Shown here: positions 40,159 to 48,368 of the stretch, piece by piece
Layout of the letters: every line of letters begins with the position of its first letter
Position numbering within the stretch: the first letter of the stretch is position 1
Source: Pseudooceanicola aestuarii
GTDB taxonomy: Bacteria > Pseudomonadota > Alphaproteobacteria > Rhodobacterales > Rhodobacteraceae
Length of the DNA stretch: 64,000 nucleotides
Assembly (NCBI RefSeq): GCF_010614805.1
Contig: NZ_JAAFZC010000001.1
Location: forward strand, 859,501-923,500
Direction of reading: 5' to 3'
Notes under the pieces: model-generated
The model's database searches: none
Told to the model about the DNA's origin: nothing
Seen by the model: the letters and a program-made list of their open reading frames with translations, nothing else
Translations under genes and position numbers: made by a program

Positions 40159-40716
40159 TCACGACAAAACTACCGCATTCCGCTCCGCTTCGGGCAGATC
40201 GGCGCACATTTGCGCAACCGTGCGGCCCAGAACCGGGTGTTGCCAGTCCGGCGCGATCTCGGACAGGGGCACCAGCACGAAGGCGCGATCCTGCATCCGG
40301 GGGTGGGGGAGAATCAGTTCATCCGGCGCCAGGCGCATCTGATCGGCCAGCGGAAGGCGCCGCCAACGGCTCTGCTCCGCCACATTCGGAAGGACGCGAT
40401 CTTCCGCGCCCAGCAGGTCGAGGTCAACGATTCGCGGCCCCCACCGCCGCGCCCTGGTGCGACCTAACGTCGCTTCGACGCCATGCAGCGTCAGAAGCAT
40501 CGCCTGCGGGGTCAGTTCCGACTCGACCACCGCCGCCGCGTTGACGTAATCCGGGCCGCTCCCCTCAGGAAACGCTGGGGTTGCATAGAGTTGACTGCGA
40601 CGCAGAACCTGCCCCACAGCTTCCAGACGAGTAAGGGCATCACGGACCACCATACGCGGAGGCACGCCGTCAAAGGGCTGATTTCCGCCAAGTCCTATCA
40701 TGTAACTCAGGGTCAT
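40159..40716 (-). CDS. folK: 2-amino-4-hydroxy-6-hydroxymethyldihydropteridine pyrophosphokinase
   Basis: This 185-residue kinase transfers pyrophosphate to hydroxymethyldihydropterin in folate synthesis. The [13 protein letters not shown] start and [20 protein letters not shown] are present. The paired signature [13 protein letters not shown] and [19 protein letters not shown] are also intact. It lies 75 bases upstream of rpoZ in the same direction. It is divergent from the NYN gene. folC is 40 kb away. Confidence 0.94.
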   Translation of the reverse strand: MTLSYMIGLGGNQPFDGVPPRMVVRDALTRLEAVGQVLRRSQLYATPAFPEGSGPDYVNAAAVVESELTPQAMLLTLHGVEATLGRTRARRWGPRIVDLDLLGAEDRVLPNVAEQSRWRRLPLADQMRLAPDELILPHPRMQDRAFVLVPLSEIAPDWQHPVLGRTVAQMCADLPEAERNAVVLS

Positions 40717-40752
40717 CTATACTTATGTCCCATTCTTCATCCTATCTCGCCC

Positions 40753-40781
40753 TTGCGACCAAAAATTATCGAGCCTATTTT
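40753..40781 (+). promoter_or_regulatory. Sigma70-type promoter of the NYN gene
   Basis: TTGCGA (40753-40758) and TATTTT (40776-40781) are 17 bases apart in a locally AT-rich stretch of the 138-base divergent region. A GAGCC/GGCTC stem (40771-40788) overlaps the -10 and start. Transcription would begin near 40788 and leave a ~67-base leader to the ATG at 40855, which has GGAAG before it. Confidence 0.55.
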
Positions 40782-40854
40782 TCGGCTCTTGTGCCATATG
40801 CCTTCTCCCTCACAACCTATCGGGGTATTTGGCTCCCGACCGAAGGAAGTTTAA

Positions 40855-41433
40855 ATGTTCTACAAAGACGAACGGCTGGCGCTGTTCATCGACGGATCGA
40901 ATCTGTACGCCGCTGCCAAGGCATTGGGATTCGACATCGATTACAAGCTGCTGCGCCAGGAATTCATGCGTCGCGGTAAGTTGTTGCGTGCCTTCTATTA
41001 CACCGCCCTGCTCGAAAACGAAGAATACTCGCCCATCCGCCCGCTGGTGGACTGGCTACACTACAACGGCTTCACGATGGTGACAAAGCCTGCGAAGGAA
41101 TTCACCGACAGTCAGGGCCGGCGCAAGGTAAAAGGCAACATGGATATCGAGCTGACGGTCGATGCCATGGAATTGGCGCCGCGCGTCGATCACATCGTGC
41201 TGTTTTCCGGCGACGGCGACTTCCGGCCCCTGGTCGAAAGCCTGCAACGCCAGGGTGTGCGGGTCTCCGTCGTGTCGACCATTCGCAGCCAGCCGCCGAT
41301 GATCGCCGACGAGTTGCGCCGCCAGGCCGACAATTTCATCGAACTGGACGAGCTGAAAGAAGTGATCGGCCGCCCCCCGCGTGAAAATCACGACGACAGC
41401 GAACGCCACCAGCGGAACGTTGCGGCCCACTAA
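40855..41433 (+). CDS. NYN domain protein (LabA-like / DUF88)
   Basis: This 192-residue protein is a single NYN (PIN-like nuclease) domain: the first acidic strand LALFIDGSNLYAAAKALG (Asp14), NMDIELTVDAMELA and VLFSGDGDFRPLVESLQRQG with acidic residues for a metal. The C-terminus is short and charged, without the LOTUS part of the other NYN protein. This branch is widely kept in alphaproteobacteria beside folK and rpoZ; RNA cleavage is inferred. It begins a plus-strand run of yqaA, ispH, rnhA and fmt. Confidence 0.88.
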   Translation: MFYKDERLALFIDGSNLYAAAKALGFDIDYKLLRQEFMRRGKLLRAFYYTALLENEEYSPIRPLVDWLHYNGFTMVTKPAKEFTDSQGRRKVKGNMDIELTVDAMELAPRVDHIVLFSGDGDFRPLVESLQRQGVRVSVVSTIRSQPPMIADELRRQADNFIELDELKEVIGRPPRENHDDSERHQRNVAAH

Positions 41434-41453
41434 GGCCGGGACGCAGGCCCGGG

Positions 41454-41885
41454 ATGCAGGGTGACCTGATTGCCATGGCGCTTGCCGCCTTCGGCGCGGC
41501 CACCCTGCTGCCGTTCCAGTCCGAAATCGTCTTTGCCGCGGTGCAATTGCGCGGAGAGACACCGCTGGCCCTGCTGATCGGCGTCGCCAGCCTGGCCAAT
41601 ACCGCAGGCAGCACCGTCAATTACGCGATCGGGCGCAGCATCGACCGGCTGCGCCACCGGCGCTGGTTTCCCCTGACGGATGCGCAACTTGACCGCGCGC
41701 GCGGCTGGTACGCCCGCTGGGGGCTGTGGTCGCTGCTGCTGTCCTGGGCGCCGTTTGGCGATGCGCTGACCCTGGTGGCCGGGGCCATGCGCTGCCCGCT
41801 GTGGCTGTTCGTTCTGCTGGTCGGCCTGGCCAAGACGGCGCGCTACGCGGCCCTGGCCTGGCTGACGGGCCGGATGCTGGGCTGA
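41454..41885 (+). CDS. YqaA-family (SNARE-associated/DedA-like) membrane protein
   Basis: This 143-residue integral membrane protein has three to four hydrophobic segments and the YqaA/DedA pattern of FGAATLLPFQSEIVFAAVQL, an ASLANTAGSTVNYAIGRSI loop and RWGLWSLLLSWAPFGDALTL. DedA relatives flip lipid carriers in the inner membrane; activity of this short form is unknown. It starts 20 bases after the NYN gene. The stop carries the CCCCCGCGC element. Confidence 0.85.
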   Translation: MQGDLIAMALAAFGAATLLPFQSEIVFAAVQLRGETPLALLIGVASLANTAGSTVNYAIGRSIDRLRHRRWFPLTDAQLDRARGWYARWGLWSLLLSWAPFGDALTLVAGAMRCPLWLFVLLVGLAKTARYAALAWLTGRMLG

Positions 41886-41894
41886 CCCCCGCGC
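41882..41894 (+). repeat. Post-stop element copy 3 (yqaA)
   Basis: CTGACCCCCGCGC spans the stop codon of the YqaA-like gene, identical in sequence and register to the other three copies. Confidence 0.6.
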
Positions 41895-41954
41895 AGGGTC
41901 TTTACGCGCTGGCCGCCACCCCCTACCTGTAGGCCAATGCGAGAGGATCCCGCC

Positions 41955-42905
41955 ATGACCAAACCGCCCCTGACGCTGTACCTCGCGGCACCGCGCGGCT
42001 TCTGCGCCGGTGTCGACCGGGCGATCAAGATCGTCGAAATGGCGCTGAAGAAATGGGGCGCCCCGGTCTATGTTCGCCACGAGATCGTGCACAACAAATT
42101 CGTCGTCGACGCGTTGCGCGATCAGGGCGCTGTCTTTGTCGAAGAACTGACCGAATGTCCCGATGACCGCCCGGTGATCTTCTCCGCCCACGGCGTCCCC
42201 AAGGCCGTCCCGGCCGAGGCCGCCCGCCGGGAGATGATCTATGTCGATGCCACCTGCCCCCTGGTCTCCAAGGTCCACATCGAGGCGGAGCGCCATCACG
42301 ACACCGGTCTGCAAATCGTCATGATCGGCCACGCCGGTCATCCCGAAACCATCGGCACCATGGGCCAGTTACCCGATGGCGAGGTGCTTCTGGTCGAAAC
42401 GGAGGCAGATGTTGCCGCGCTGGATGTGCGCGATCCGACGCGTCTGGCCTTTGTCACCCAGACGACCCTTTCGGTGGACGACACCGCCGGAATCGTGACC
42501 GCGTTGCAGGCGCGGTTCCCGCAGATCGTCGGCCCGCACAAGGAAGACATCTGCTATGCCACCACCAATCGTCAGGCGGCGGTCAAGGCGATGGCCCACC
42601 GCATCGATGCGATGCTGGTGGTTGGCGCACCGAATTCGTCGAATTCCCGTCGGCTCGTCGAAGTCGCGGCGAACAACGGCTGCGGCTATGCCCAGCTGGT
42701 GCAGCGCGCCGCCGATATCGACTGGCGCGCGCTGGACGGCGTCACCGCCATGGGCGTCACCGCCGGCGCATCTGCCCCCGAAGTGTTGGTGGAAGAAGTC
42801 ATCGACGCGCTGAAATCGCGATTCGACGTGACGCTGGACCTGGTGGAAACCGCGCAGGAGAATGTGGAGTTCAAGGTGCCGCGCGTGCTGCGCCAACCGG
42901 CCTGA
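41955..42905 (+). CDS. ispH: 4-hydroxy-3-methylbut-2-enyl diphosphate reductase
   Basis: This 316-residue iron-sulfur enzyme gives IPP and DMAPP in the last step of the MEP isoprenoid route. The three cluster cysteines are Cys17 ([10 protein letters not shown]), Cys101 ([11 protein letters not shown]) and Cys200 ([10 protein letters not shown]); a catalytic-type Glu/Thr-Asn set surrounds them. The ATG at 41955 is favoured over 41937 because GAGAGG sits 8 bases before it. The stop carries the CCCCCGCGC element. Confidence 0.95.
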   Translation: MTKPPLTLYLAAPRGFCAGVDRAIKIVEMALKKWGAPVYVRHEIVHNKFVVDALRDQGAVFVEELTECPDDRPVIFSAHGVPKAVPAEAARREMIYVDATCPLVSKVHIEAERHHDTGLQIVMIGHAGHPETIGTMGQLPDGEVLLVETEADVAALDVRDPTRLAFVTQTTLSVDDTAGIVTALQARFPQIVGPHKEDICYATTNRQAAVKAMAHRIDAMLVVGAPNSSNSRRLVEVAANNGCGYAQLVQRAADIDWRALDGVTAMGVTAGASAPEVLVEEVIDALKSRFDVTLDLVETAQENVEFKVPRVLRQPA

Positions 42906-42914
42906 CCCCCGCGC
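42902..42914 (+). repeat. Post-stop element copy 4 (ispH)
   Basis: CTGACCCCCGCGC spans the ispH stop codon, the second copy within 1.1 kb. Confidence 0.6.
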
Positions 42915-42975
42915 GGCTCCCTTGCTCCCGCATCCCCACTTGACGCCGCGCGCCCGGCGTGGTGATCCCTGCGCC

Positions 42976-43428
42976 ATGACAGAACTTTACGCCTATACCG
43001 ACGGAGCCTGCTCCGGCAATCCCGGCCCGGGTGGCTGGGGCACGTTGCTTCAGGCCAAGGACGGCGACACCGTCGTGAAGGAGCGCGAACTGAAAGGCGG
43101 TGAGGCGGACACCACCAACAACCGGATGGAGCTGATGGCCGCCATCTCCGCGTTGGAAAGCCTGAACCGCGCCACCAGGATCACCGTCGTGACGGACAGC
43201 CAATACGTCAAGAACGGTGTGACCGGCTGGATTCACGGTTGGAAGCGCAACGGCTGGAAGACCGCCGCCAAGAAACCCGTCAAGAACGCGGAGCTGTGGC
43301 AGCGCCTGGACGCCGCGCAGGCCCGCCACGACGTCACCTGGGCTTGGGTCAAGGGCCACGCAGGCCACCCCGAGAACGAGCGCGCAGACGAGCTGGCGCG
43401 CGCCGGCATGGCCCCGTTCAAGAGCTGA
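42976..43428 (+). CDS. rnhA: Ribonuclease HI
   Basis: This 150-residue nuclease removes RNA from RNA-DNA hybrids. The active-site acids are Asp9 ([14 protein letters not shown]), Glu52 ([10 protein letters not shown]), Asp74 (VTDSQYV) and Asp138 (NERADELA), with the mobile-loop His128 in VKGHAGHP. The Lys/Trp-rich handle ([18 protein letters not shown]) is present. The ATG at 42976 is used; the frame is open upstream through the ispH end without support. It lies between ispH (70 bases) and fmt (118 bases). Confidence 0.96.
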   Translation: MTELYAYTDGACSGNPGPGGWGTLLQAKDGDTVVKERELKGGEADTTNNRMELMAAISALESLNRATRITVVTDSQYVKNGVTGWIHGWKRNGWKTAAKKPVKNAELWQRLDAAQARHDVTWAWVKGHAGHPENERADELARAGMAPFKS

Positions 43429-43546
43429 CCGCCGGGCGTCCGGGCCACGCGGCCCCGACCGCCATTCCGGTCAGCCGCCCCGCTTTCGCGCTTGGCCCCG
43501 CCCCCGTGCGCCTGCTAGGGACGCGACGAACCGCAGGGGGCACATC

Positions 43547-44455
43547 ATGCGCATCATCTTCATGGGAACACCCGATTTCTCCGTCCCGGTGCTGGACGCG
43601 CTGGTAAAGGCCGGGCACGATATCGCCGCCGTCTATTGCCAGCCCCCCCGCCCCGCCGGACGCGGCAAGAAGGACCGCCCCTCTCCCGTGCAGGCCCGCG
43701 CCACCGAACTGGGACTCGCGGTGCGCCACCCCATCAGTCTGAAATCCGCTGAGGCACAGGCCGAATTCGCCGCTCTGAAGGCCGATATCGCCGTCGTCGT
43801 GGCCTATGGGCTGATCCTGCCGCAGGCGGTGCTGGACGCCCCCGCGCGCGGCTGCCTGAACATCCACGCATCCCTGCTGCCCCGCTGGCGCGGCGCCGCG
43901 CCCATTCAGCGCGCGATCATGGCGGGTGATGCGGAAACCGGGATCTGCATCATGCAGATGGAGGCCGGGCTGGACACCGGCCCCGTCCTGCTGCGCCAGG
44001 CTCTGCCCATCGGCGCGGCGGAGACGGCCGGCACCCTGCATGACACCCTGTCGGAGATGGGTGCGCGGCTGGTGGTCACCGCCCTCTCCCGGCTGGACAC
44101 CCTGACGCCCGTGCCGCAACCCGAGACCGGCGTCACTTACGCGGCCAAGATCGACAAGGCGGAGGCCCGCATCGACTGGTCCCGTCCGGCGGTGGAGATC
44201 GACCGCCAGATCCGCGGTCTTGCCCCCTTTCCCGGCGCCTGGACGGAAATCGACACCCGGCGGGTGAAATTTCTGGGGGCCCGCGTGACCACGGGCAGCG
44301 GCGCGCCGGGGATGGTCCTGGACGATGCGCTGACCGTCGCCTGCGGCGACGGCGCCGTGCAGATCACCCGCGCCCAGCGCGCGGGAAAATCCGCGCAGGA
44401 CACGGAGATCTTCCTGCGCGGGCAGCCTCTGGCCGCCGGCGACAGGTTCGCCTGA
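43547..44455 (+). CDS. fmt: Methionyl-tRNA formyltransferase
   Basis: This 302-residue enzyme formylates initiator Met-tRNA using 10-formyl-THF. It has the N-terminal [19 protein letters not shown], the catalytic [20 protein letters not shown] with Asn/His, and [11 protein letters not shown] with Asp; a C-terminal OB-like domain follows. It converges with the deformylase genes (62-base gap) instead of forming the usual def-fmt operon. The formyl group is made here and removed by the Def enzymes. Confidence 0.96.
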   Translation: MRIIFMGTPDFSVPVLDALVKAGHDIAAVYCQPPRPAGRGKKDRPSPVQARATELGLAVRHPISLKSAEAQAEFAALKADIAVVVAYGLILPQAVLDAPARGCLNIHASLLPRWRGAAPIQRAIMAGDAETGICIMQMEAGLDTGPVLLRQALPIGAAETAGTLHDTLSEMGARLVVTALSRLDTLTPVPQPETGVTYAAKIDKAEARIDWSRPAVEIDRQIRGLAPFPGAWTEIDTRRVKFLGARVTTGSGAPGMVLDDALTVACGDGAVQITRAQRAGKSAQDTEIFLRGQPLAAGDRFA

Positions 44456-44517
44456 CGAGCGCGTTCGTCGTTGCGGAACATGCGCCGGCGGAGGTAGAGC
44501 AGCGCCCCCGGGCGGCC

Positions 44518-45015
44518 CTACCCGTTCAGCTTGCGCGCCCGGCGCAGCAGGATGTCGCGTTTCATCTTGCTCAGCCGGTCGAAATACATCCGCCCCGCCA
44601 GGTGGTCGATCTGGTGCTGAACCGAAGTCGCCCAAAGCCCGACGAAATCGCGATCCTCGATCACCCCGTCCGCATTCAGGAACCGCACGGTCACGGCGCG
44701 CGGGCGGGACAGGCGGGCGCTGACGCCGGGCAGGTTGGGGCTTGCCTCCTCATGCTCCCGAAGCTGGGTGGAGGCATGAAGCACCTCCGGATTCGCCATC
44801 CGCACCGCCTGACCACGGGCCTCCGACGCATCGACCACGGCCAACCGCAGGGTCACACCGATCTGCGGCGCGGCCAGGCCAACGCCGGGCATCGCCTCCA
44901 TCGTGTCGACCATGTCGTCCCAATGGGCGCGGATCTCGTCGGTGATCTCGCTCACCGCCTGCGCGGGACGGCGCAGGCGCGGATCGGGCCAGGGCAGGCA
45001 GACGCGGGCCGTCAT
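44518..45015 (-). CDS. Degenerate peptide deformylase paralogue
   Basis: This 165-residue protein is clearly a deformylase homologue (motif 1 GVGLAAPQIG at 44-53), but motif 2 reads EASPN (90-94) in place of EGCLS, so the metal-ligand Cys is Ser92. Motif 3 reads HQIDH (134-138), so the catalytic Glu of HExxH is Gln135. The frame is intact and full length. It should not be a normal active deformylase. It is the third gene of the def row, starting inside the second gene's stop (4-base overlap). A binding or regulatory role is possible but unproven. Confidence 0.85.
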   Translation of the reverse strand: MTARVCLPWPDPRLRRPAQAVSEITDEIRAHWDDMVDTMEAMPGVGLAAPQIGVTLRLAVVDASEARGQAVRMANPEVLHASTQLREHEEASPNLPGVSARLSRPRAVTVRFLNADGVIEDRDFVGLWATSVQHQIDHLAGRMYFDRLSKMKRDILLRRARKLNG

Positions 45016-45509
45016 GGCCGGATCCCGTAGGCGGCGTCCAGCGTCGCACGACGGTCGGGCGGCAGGTAGTCAAGGTAAAGCCGTCCCTCCAGGTGGTCGA
45101 ATTCATGCTGGGCGCAGATCGCGTCAAAACCGCTCAGACGGGCTTCCTGCCGGGTCCAGTCCGGGTCGTACCAGCGCAGCGTGATCTCAGCCGGGCGCGG
45201 CACCTCGGCGCTGATACCGGGGATCGACAGGCAGGCTTCCTCTGCCAGGGCGATGGAATCGGAGCGGTCGGTGATCTCCGGGTTCAGGCAGGCGCGCGGG
45301 GTGCGGCTGCCGGTCTTCCAGCCGCAATCCATGACAAAGATCCGTTGCATCACCCCGATCTGCGGTGCGGCCAGCCCCCGGCCGGGTGCGGCATACATCG
45401 TGTCGAACATGTCCACGATCAGCGCGCGGCAATCCAGGCCATGGGGGACCTCGGAACAGGGGCGGGCCAGGCGCGCATCAGGCCAGATCACCAGGGGGCG
45501 TGCGGGCAT
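45012..45509 (-). CDS. def: Peptide deformylase paralogue (motif-intact)
   Basis: This 165-residue deformylase homologue keeps motif 1 GRGLAAPQIG (43-52), motif 2 EACLS (91-95; Gly to Ala but metal Cys93 kept) and motif 3 HEFDH (His135, Glu136, His139). It can therefore be catalytic. It lacks the basic C-terminal helix of the upstream copy. It starts 1 base after the first def gene's stop and overlaps the third gene by 4 bases, so all three are co-translated. A distinct substrate preference is possible. Confidence 0.88.
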   Translation of the reverse strand: MPARPLVIWPDARLARPCSEVPHGLDCRALIVDMFDTMYAAPGRGLAAPQIGVMQRIFVMDCGWKTGSRTPRACLNPEITDRSDSIALAEEACLSIPGISAEVPRPAEITLRWYDPDWTRQEARLSGFDAICAQHEFDHLEGRLYLDYLPPDRRATLDAAYGIRP

Positions 45510-45510
45510 C

Positions 45511-46029
45511 TCAGTCCCGCGCCTTCTCGCGCTTGAGCTTCTGCATCTTGCGGGTGATCATCTGGCGACGCATCGGCGTCAGGTAATCAATGAACAGCTT
45601 GCCCTCCAGGTGGTCGATCTCGTGCTGCACGCAGGTCGCCCAGAGCGCGCCGAACGTCTCTTCCTGCTCCGCCCCGTTGCGGTCGATCCAGCGCACCGTC
45701 GTCTCTGCCGGGCGGGTGACTTCCGCGTATTGTTCGGGGATGGACAGGCACCCCTCCTCGTAGACCGAGGTTTCCTCGCTCGAGGCGATGACCTGCGGGT
45801 TGAACATCACGTAGGGGCGCGGCGCCTCTCCCTCGTCCTTGACGCAATCCATCACGATCAGGCGGTGGTTCTGGCCGATCTGCGGCGCGGCCAGGCCGAT
45901 GCCCGGTGCGTCATACATTGTCTCCAGCATGTCATCGGCCAGGGCGCGCAGATCGTCGGACAGGTCGGGCACGGGGGCAGCGGCCTTTTTCAGACGGGGA
46001 TCGGGGTGGATCAGGATCGGGCGTATCAT
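45511..46029 (-). CDS. def: Peptide deformylase (principal)
   Basis: This 172-residue enzyme removes the N-formyl group from nascent proteins. All three motifs are canonical: GIGLAAPQ (43-50), EGCLS (92-96, metal Cys94) and HEIDH (136-140, catalytic Glu137). A basic C-terminal helix (RRQMITRKMQKLKREKARD) matches the ribosome-binding helix of E. coli Def. The ATG at 46029 gives the family start MIRPILIHPDPRL; an ATG three codons upstream is an alternative. It is first of three tandem def-type genes, divergent from patB. Confidence 0.95.
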   Translation of the reverse strand: MIRPILIHPDPRLKKAAAPVPDLSDDLRALADDMLETMYDAPGIGLAAPQIGQNHRLIVMDCVKDEGEAPRPYVMFNPQVIASSEETSVYEEGCLSIPEQYAEVTRPAETTVRWIDRNGAEQEETFGALWATCVQHEIDHLEGKLFIDYLTPMRRQMITRKMQKLKREKARD

Positions 46030-46148
46030 GGCCACCATGTAGGCGATGCCCCGCAGCGGCGCAATATCGGCGCAAGACGGCGTGGCGGGGGGACTTGCAC
46101 TTGCCCGCCTGTCGGCTAGCGTCTGGCCAAGAACAAGGGAACCGACAC

Positions 46149-47321
46149 ATGAACTTTGACGAACTGATCGACCGGCGCGGCACGCATTCGGCCAAGTGGG
46201 ACAACCTTCAGCAATATTACGACCTGTCACCCGACGACGGACTGGCGATGTGGGTGGCGGACATGGATTTCCGCCCGCCCGCCGCTGTGCAGCGCCGTCT
46301 GGAGGAAGTGATGGCGGGCGGCATCTACGGCTATTTCGGCAACCCTTCGCCCTATATCGATGCGATCTGCTGGTGGATGCAGAACCGGCACGGCTGGAGC
46401 GTCGATCCCGCCGCGATCTTTACCACCCACGGCCTGGTCAACGGCACCGGCATGTGCGTCGATGCCTATACCGCGCCAGGTGACGGGATCGTCATGTTCA
46501 CGCCCATCTACCACGCCTTTTTCCGGGTGATCGAGGCCGCGGGCCGGCGCGTCGTGGAATGCCCCATGGCGTTGAACGACGGGCGCTATACTCTGGATTT
46601 CGACGCCTATGACGCGATGATGGACGGGTCGGAGAAGATGATTGTCTTCTGCTCGCCGCACAATCCCGGCGGTCGCGTCTGGACGCAGGCGGAATTGACC
46701 CGGCTGGCAGATTTCGCCCGGCGCCACGACCTGCTGATCGTGTCGGACGAGATTCACCATGACCTGGTCTTTCCCGATCAGAAACACATCCCCCTGGCCG
46801 TCGCCGCGCCGGAGATCGCCGACCGGCTGATCATGATGTCCGCGACCACCAAGACGTTCAACATGGCCGGGTGCCACACCGGCAACGTCATCATCCCCGA
46901 TGCGGAGCTGCGCAAACCTTTTGCCGCCCGGATGGCCGCACTTGGCATTTCGCCCAATTCCTTTGGCCTGCACATGGTAGAGGCCGCCTATTCCGAGGAC
47001 GGTGCCCAATGGGTCGATGCGCTGATGGCCTATCTCGACGGCAATCGCCGTATTCTGGACGAGGGGCTGAACGCCATCCCGGGCCTGAAATCCATGCCGC
47101 TCGAAGGCACCTACCTGGCCTGGGTGGATTTCTCCGGTACCGGCATGTCCCCGGAGGAAGTAAAGTCCCGCATCCTGAAGGACGCCCGGATCGCGGTGAA
47201 TTACGGCCAGACTTTCGGCAAGGGCGGCGAAGGGTTCCAGCGTTTCAATTTCGCCACCCCTCGCGCCCGTATCGAACAGGCGGTGGAGCGGATGCAGAAA
47301 GCGTTCGGCGACTTGCAGTGA
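46149..47321 (+). CDS. PatB/MalY-type PLP-dependent C-S lyase (cystathionine beta-lyase family)
   Basis: This 390-residue fold-type I PLP enzyme has the PatB/MalY start FDELIDRRGTHSAKWD with WVADMDFRPP, the CSPHNPGGRVW segment, SDEIHHDLVF (Asp200 to the PLP ring) and SATTKTFNMAG with Schiff-base Lys235. Members split cystathionine or other cysteine S-conjugates; in this lineage the true substrate is unclear. AAGGGAACC lies before the ATG. It is divergent from the def genes and followed by a hairpin and a 12-base repeat array. Confidence 0.9.
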   Translation: MNFDELIDRRGTHSAKWDNLQQYYDLSPDDGLAMWVADMDFRPPAAVQRRLEEVMAGGIYGYFGNPSPYIDAICWWMQNRHGWSVDPAAIFTTHGLVNGTGMCVDAYTAPGDGIVMFTPIYHAFFRVIEAAGRRVVECPMALNDGRYTLDFDAYDAMMDGSEKMIVFCSPHNPGGRVWTQAELTRLADFARRHDLLIVSDEIHHDLVFPDQKHIPLAVAAPEIADRLIMMSATTKTFNMAGCHTGNVIIPDAELRKPFAARMAALGISPNSFGLHMVEAAYSEDGAQWVDALMAYLDGNRRILDEGLNAIPGLKSMPLEGTYLAWVDFSGTGMSPEEVKSRILKDARIAVNYGQTFGKGGEGFQRFNFATPRARIEQAVERMQKAFGDLQ

Positions 47322-47333
47322 TCGGCCCAGGCG

Positions 47334-47354
47334 GCAGGGGCCGATTTCCCCTGC
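47334..47354 (+). terminator. Hairpin after the PatB-type gene
   Basis: GCAGGGG (47334-47340), loop CCGATTT, CCCCTGC (47348-47354) form a perfect 7-bp stem 13 bases after the stop. There is no T-run; the repeat array begins directly afterwards. Confidence 0.5.
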
Positions 47355-47356
47355 AA

Positions 47357-47404
47357 CAGGGTCTTGTGCAGGCTCTGTTACAGGGTCTGACAAGAGTCTG
47401 TCAT
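47357..47404 (+). repeat. 12-base tandem array of CAG-NNN-CTG units (block 1)
   Basis: Four units of exactly 12 bases start at 47357, 47369, 47381 and 47393: CAGGGTCTTGTG, CAGGCTCTGTTA, CAGGGTCTGACA, AGAGTCTGTCAT. The shared core CAG-GNT-CTG is self-complementary around a 3-base loop. It is not in any supported gene and lies between the convergent patB-type and metallophosphoesterase genes. Confidence 0.7.
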
Positions 47405-47460
47405 TGAAGTTTGCCGGCTGCCGCACCCTGCGGTCGGAGTAGGCCGCGCCACGGGTGGCT

Positions 47461-47499
47461 CCCCTTGTACAGAGACTGTATCAGGGTCTGATAAAGGGG
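47461..47499. repeat. Array block 2 inside a CCCCTT/AAGGGG stem
   Basis: Two more 12-base units (CAGAGACTGTAT at 47470-47481 and CAGGGTCTGATA at 47482-47493) lie between CCCCTT (47461-47466) and AAGGGG (47494-47499). The units form ACAG-AGA-CTGT and TCAG-GGT-CTGA mini-hairpins; the outermost pair switches from A-T to T-A, keeping pairing. The whole may end minus-strand or plus-strand transcripts. Confidence 0.6.
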
Positions 47500-47523
47500 G
47501 GTTCGCGCAGCTCGGTCCGGGCC

Positions 47524-48339
47524 CTAGCCGGTGGCGCCGGACAAGGCGCGGCGTGGTCCCTGGCGGGTCCAGCCTTCGGCGCCACGGTGATAGCGCGCCG
47601 CCTCCCGCGGGGCAAAACGTCCGCCGTCCGCCGCCCAGGCGGTGACTTCGACCCGCCCCGGCGCGCAATCCAGCACGTTGAAGGTGTTCATCTCGCCGCG
47701 CAGGCGGGTCGACAATCCGGTGCCCGCCTGCACGAACAACAGCCCCGGCTGCGCCGTGAACGGCCGCGCCTCGGTCTGGTGCAAATGGCCCGAAAGCACC
47801 ACGTCCGTGCCGCATTCGGACAGATCCCGCAGCGCGGCGCGGGCGCCTTTCATCAGCCGCTTTTCCACCCCCGGCCCGTGTTCGAGCGGATGATGCAGCA
47901 CCGCCACGCACAGCCGGCCCCCGGTCACGTCGAAGCTGTCGCAGACCCGCCGCACCGTGCGGGGCGAAAACCGCCCGCGCTGCCAGGAGAACCTGTTGAC
48001 CGTGTTCACCCCCACCACCGCCAGCGTGTCGTCCAGATGGCCCGGCTCCAGCTCCCGGTTGATATGGCGGCGATAGCGGTGAAAGGGGCGCAGGAAACGC
48101 AGGAACAGGTTGTCCAGCGGCGTGTCGTGATTGCCCGGCACCACCAGTACGGGGGCGGTGATGCGGTCGATCAGGGCGCGGGCCTTTTGGAACTGGCTGA
48201 CCCGCGCACGCTGCGTCAGATCGCCGGAAATCACGACCAGGTCCGGCGCGTTGCGGTCGATGGCGCGCAGCAGAGGTTCGACCAGTCCCGGATCGGCGCG
48301 ACCGAAATGCAGATCGGACAGATGCAGGATCCGTTTCAC
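47524..48339 (-). CDS. Calcineurin-like metallophosphoesterase (3',5'-cAMP phosphodiesterase-type)
   Basis: This 271-residue phosphoesterase has the full metal set: ILHLSDLHFGR, VISGDLTQ, VPGNHDTPLDN, VAVLHHPLEH and LSGHLHQTEARPF. CpdA-like enzymes cleave cyclic nucleotides or phospholipid head groups, and the substrate is open. A GTG at 48339 with AGGGAG upstream gives the family start; an ATG at 48372 overlapping the lipid-kinase stop by 4 bases would add 11 residues. It is co-directional with the lipid kinase upstream. Confidence 0.86.
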   Translation of the reverse strand: MKRILHLSDLHFGRADPGLVEPLLRAIDRNAPDLVVISGDLTQRARVSQFQKARALIDRITAPVLVVPGNHDTPLDNLFLRFLRPFHRYRRHINRELEPGHLDDTLAVVGVNTVNRFSWQRGRFSPRTVRRVCDSFDVTGGRLCVAVLHHPLEHGPGVEKRLMKGARAALRDLSECGTDVVLSGHLHQTEARPFTAQPGLLFVQAGTGLSTRLRGEMNTFNVLDCAPGRVEVTAWAADGGRFAPREAARYHRGAEGWTRQGPRRALSGATG

Positions 48340-48368
48340 AGGCGTCTCCCTTTGCGCTGCCGGCCTTC

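Noticed and set aside
40725..40979. An 84-codon ORF starting in the folK-NYN gap
   Set aside because: It overlaps the NYN gene in another frame, lies over the promoter region and has no ribosome site.
44518..45015. Sequencing error as the cause of the odd deformylase motifs
   Set aside because: The changes are separate substitutions in an intact frame, without frameshift, so a simple read error is unlikely.
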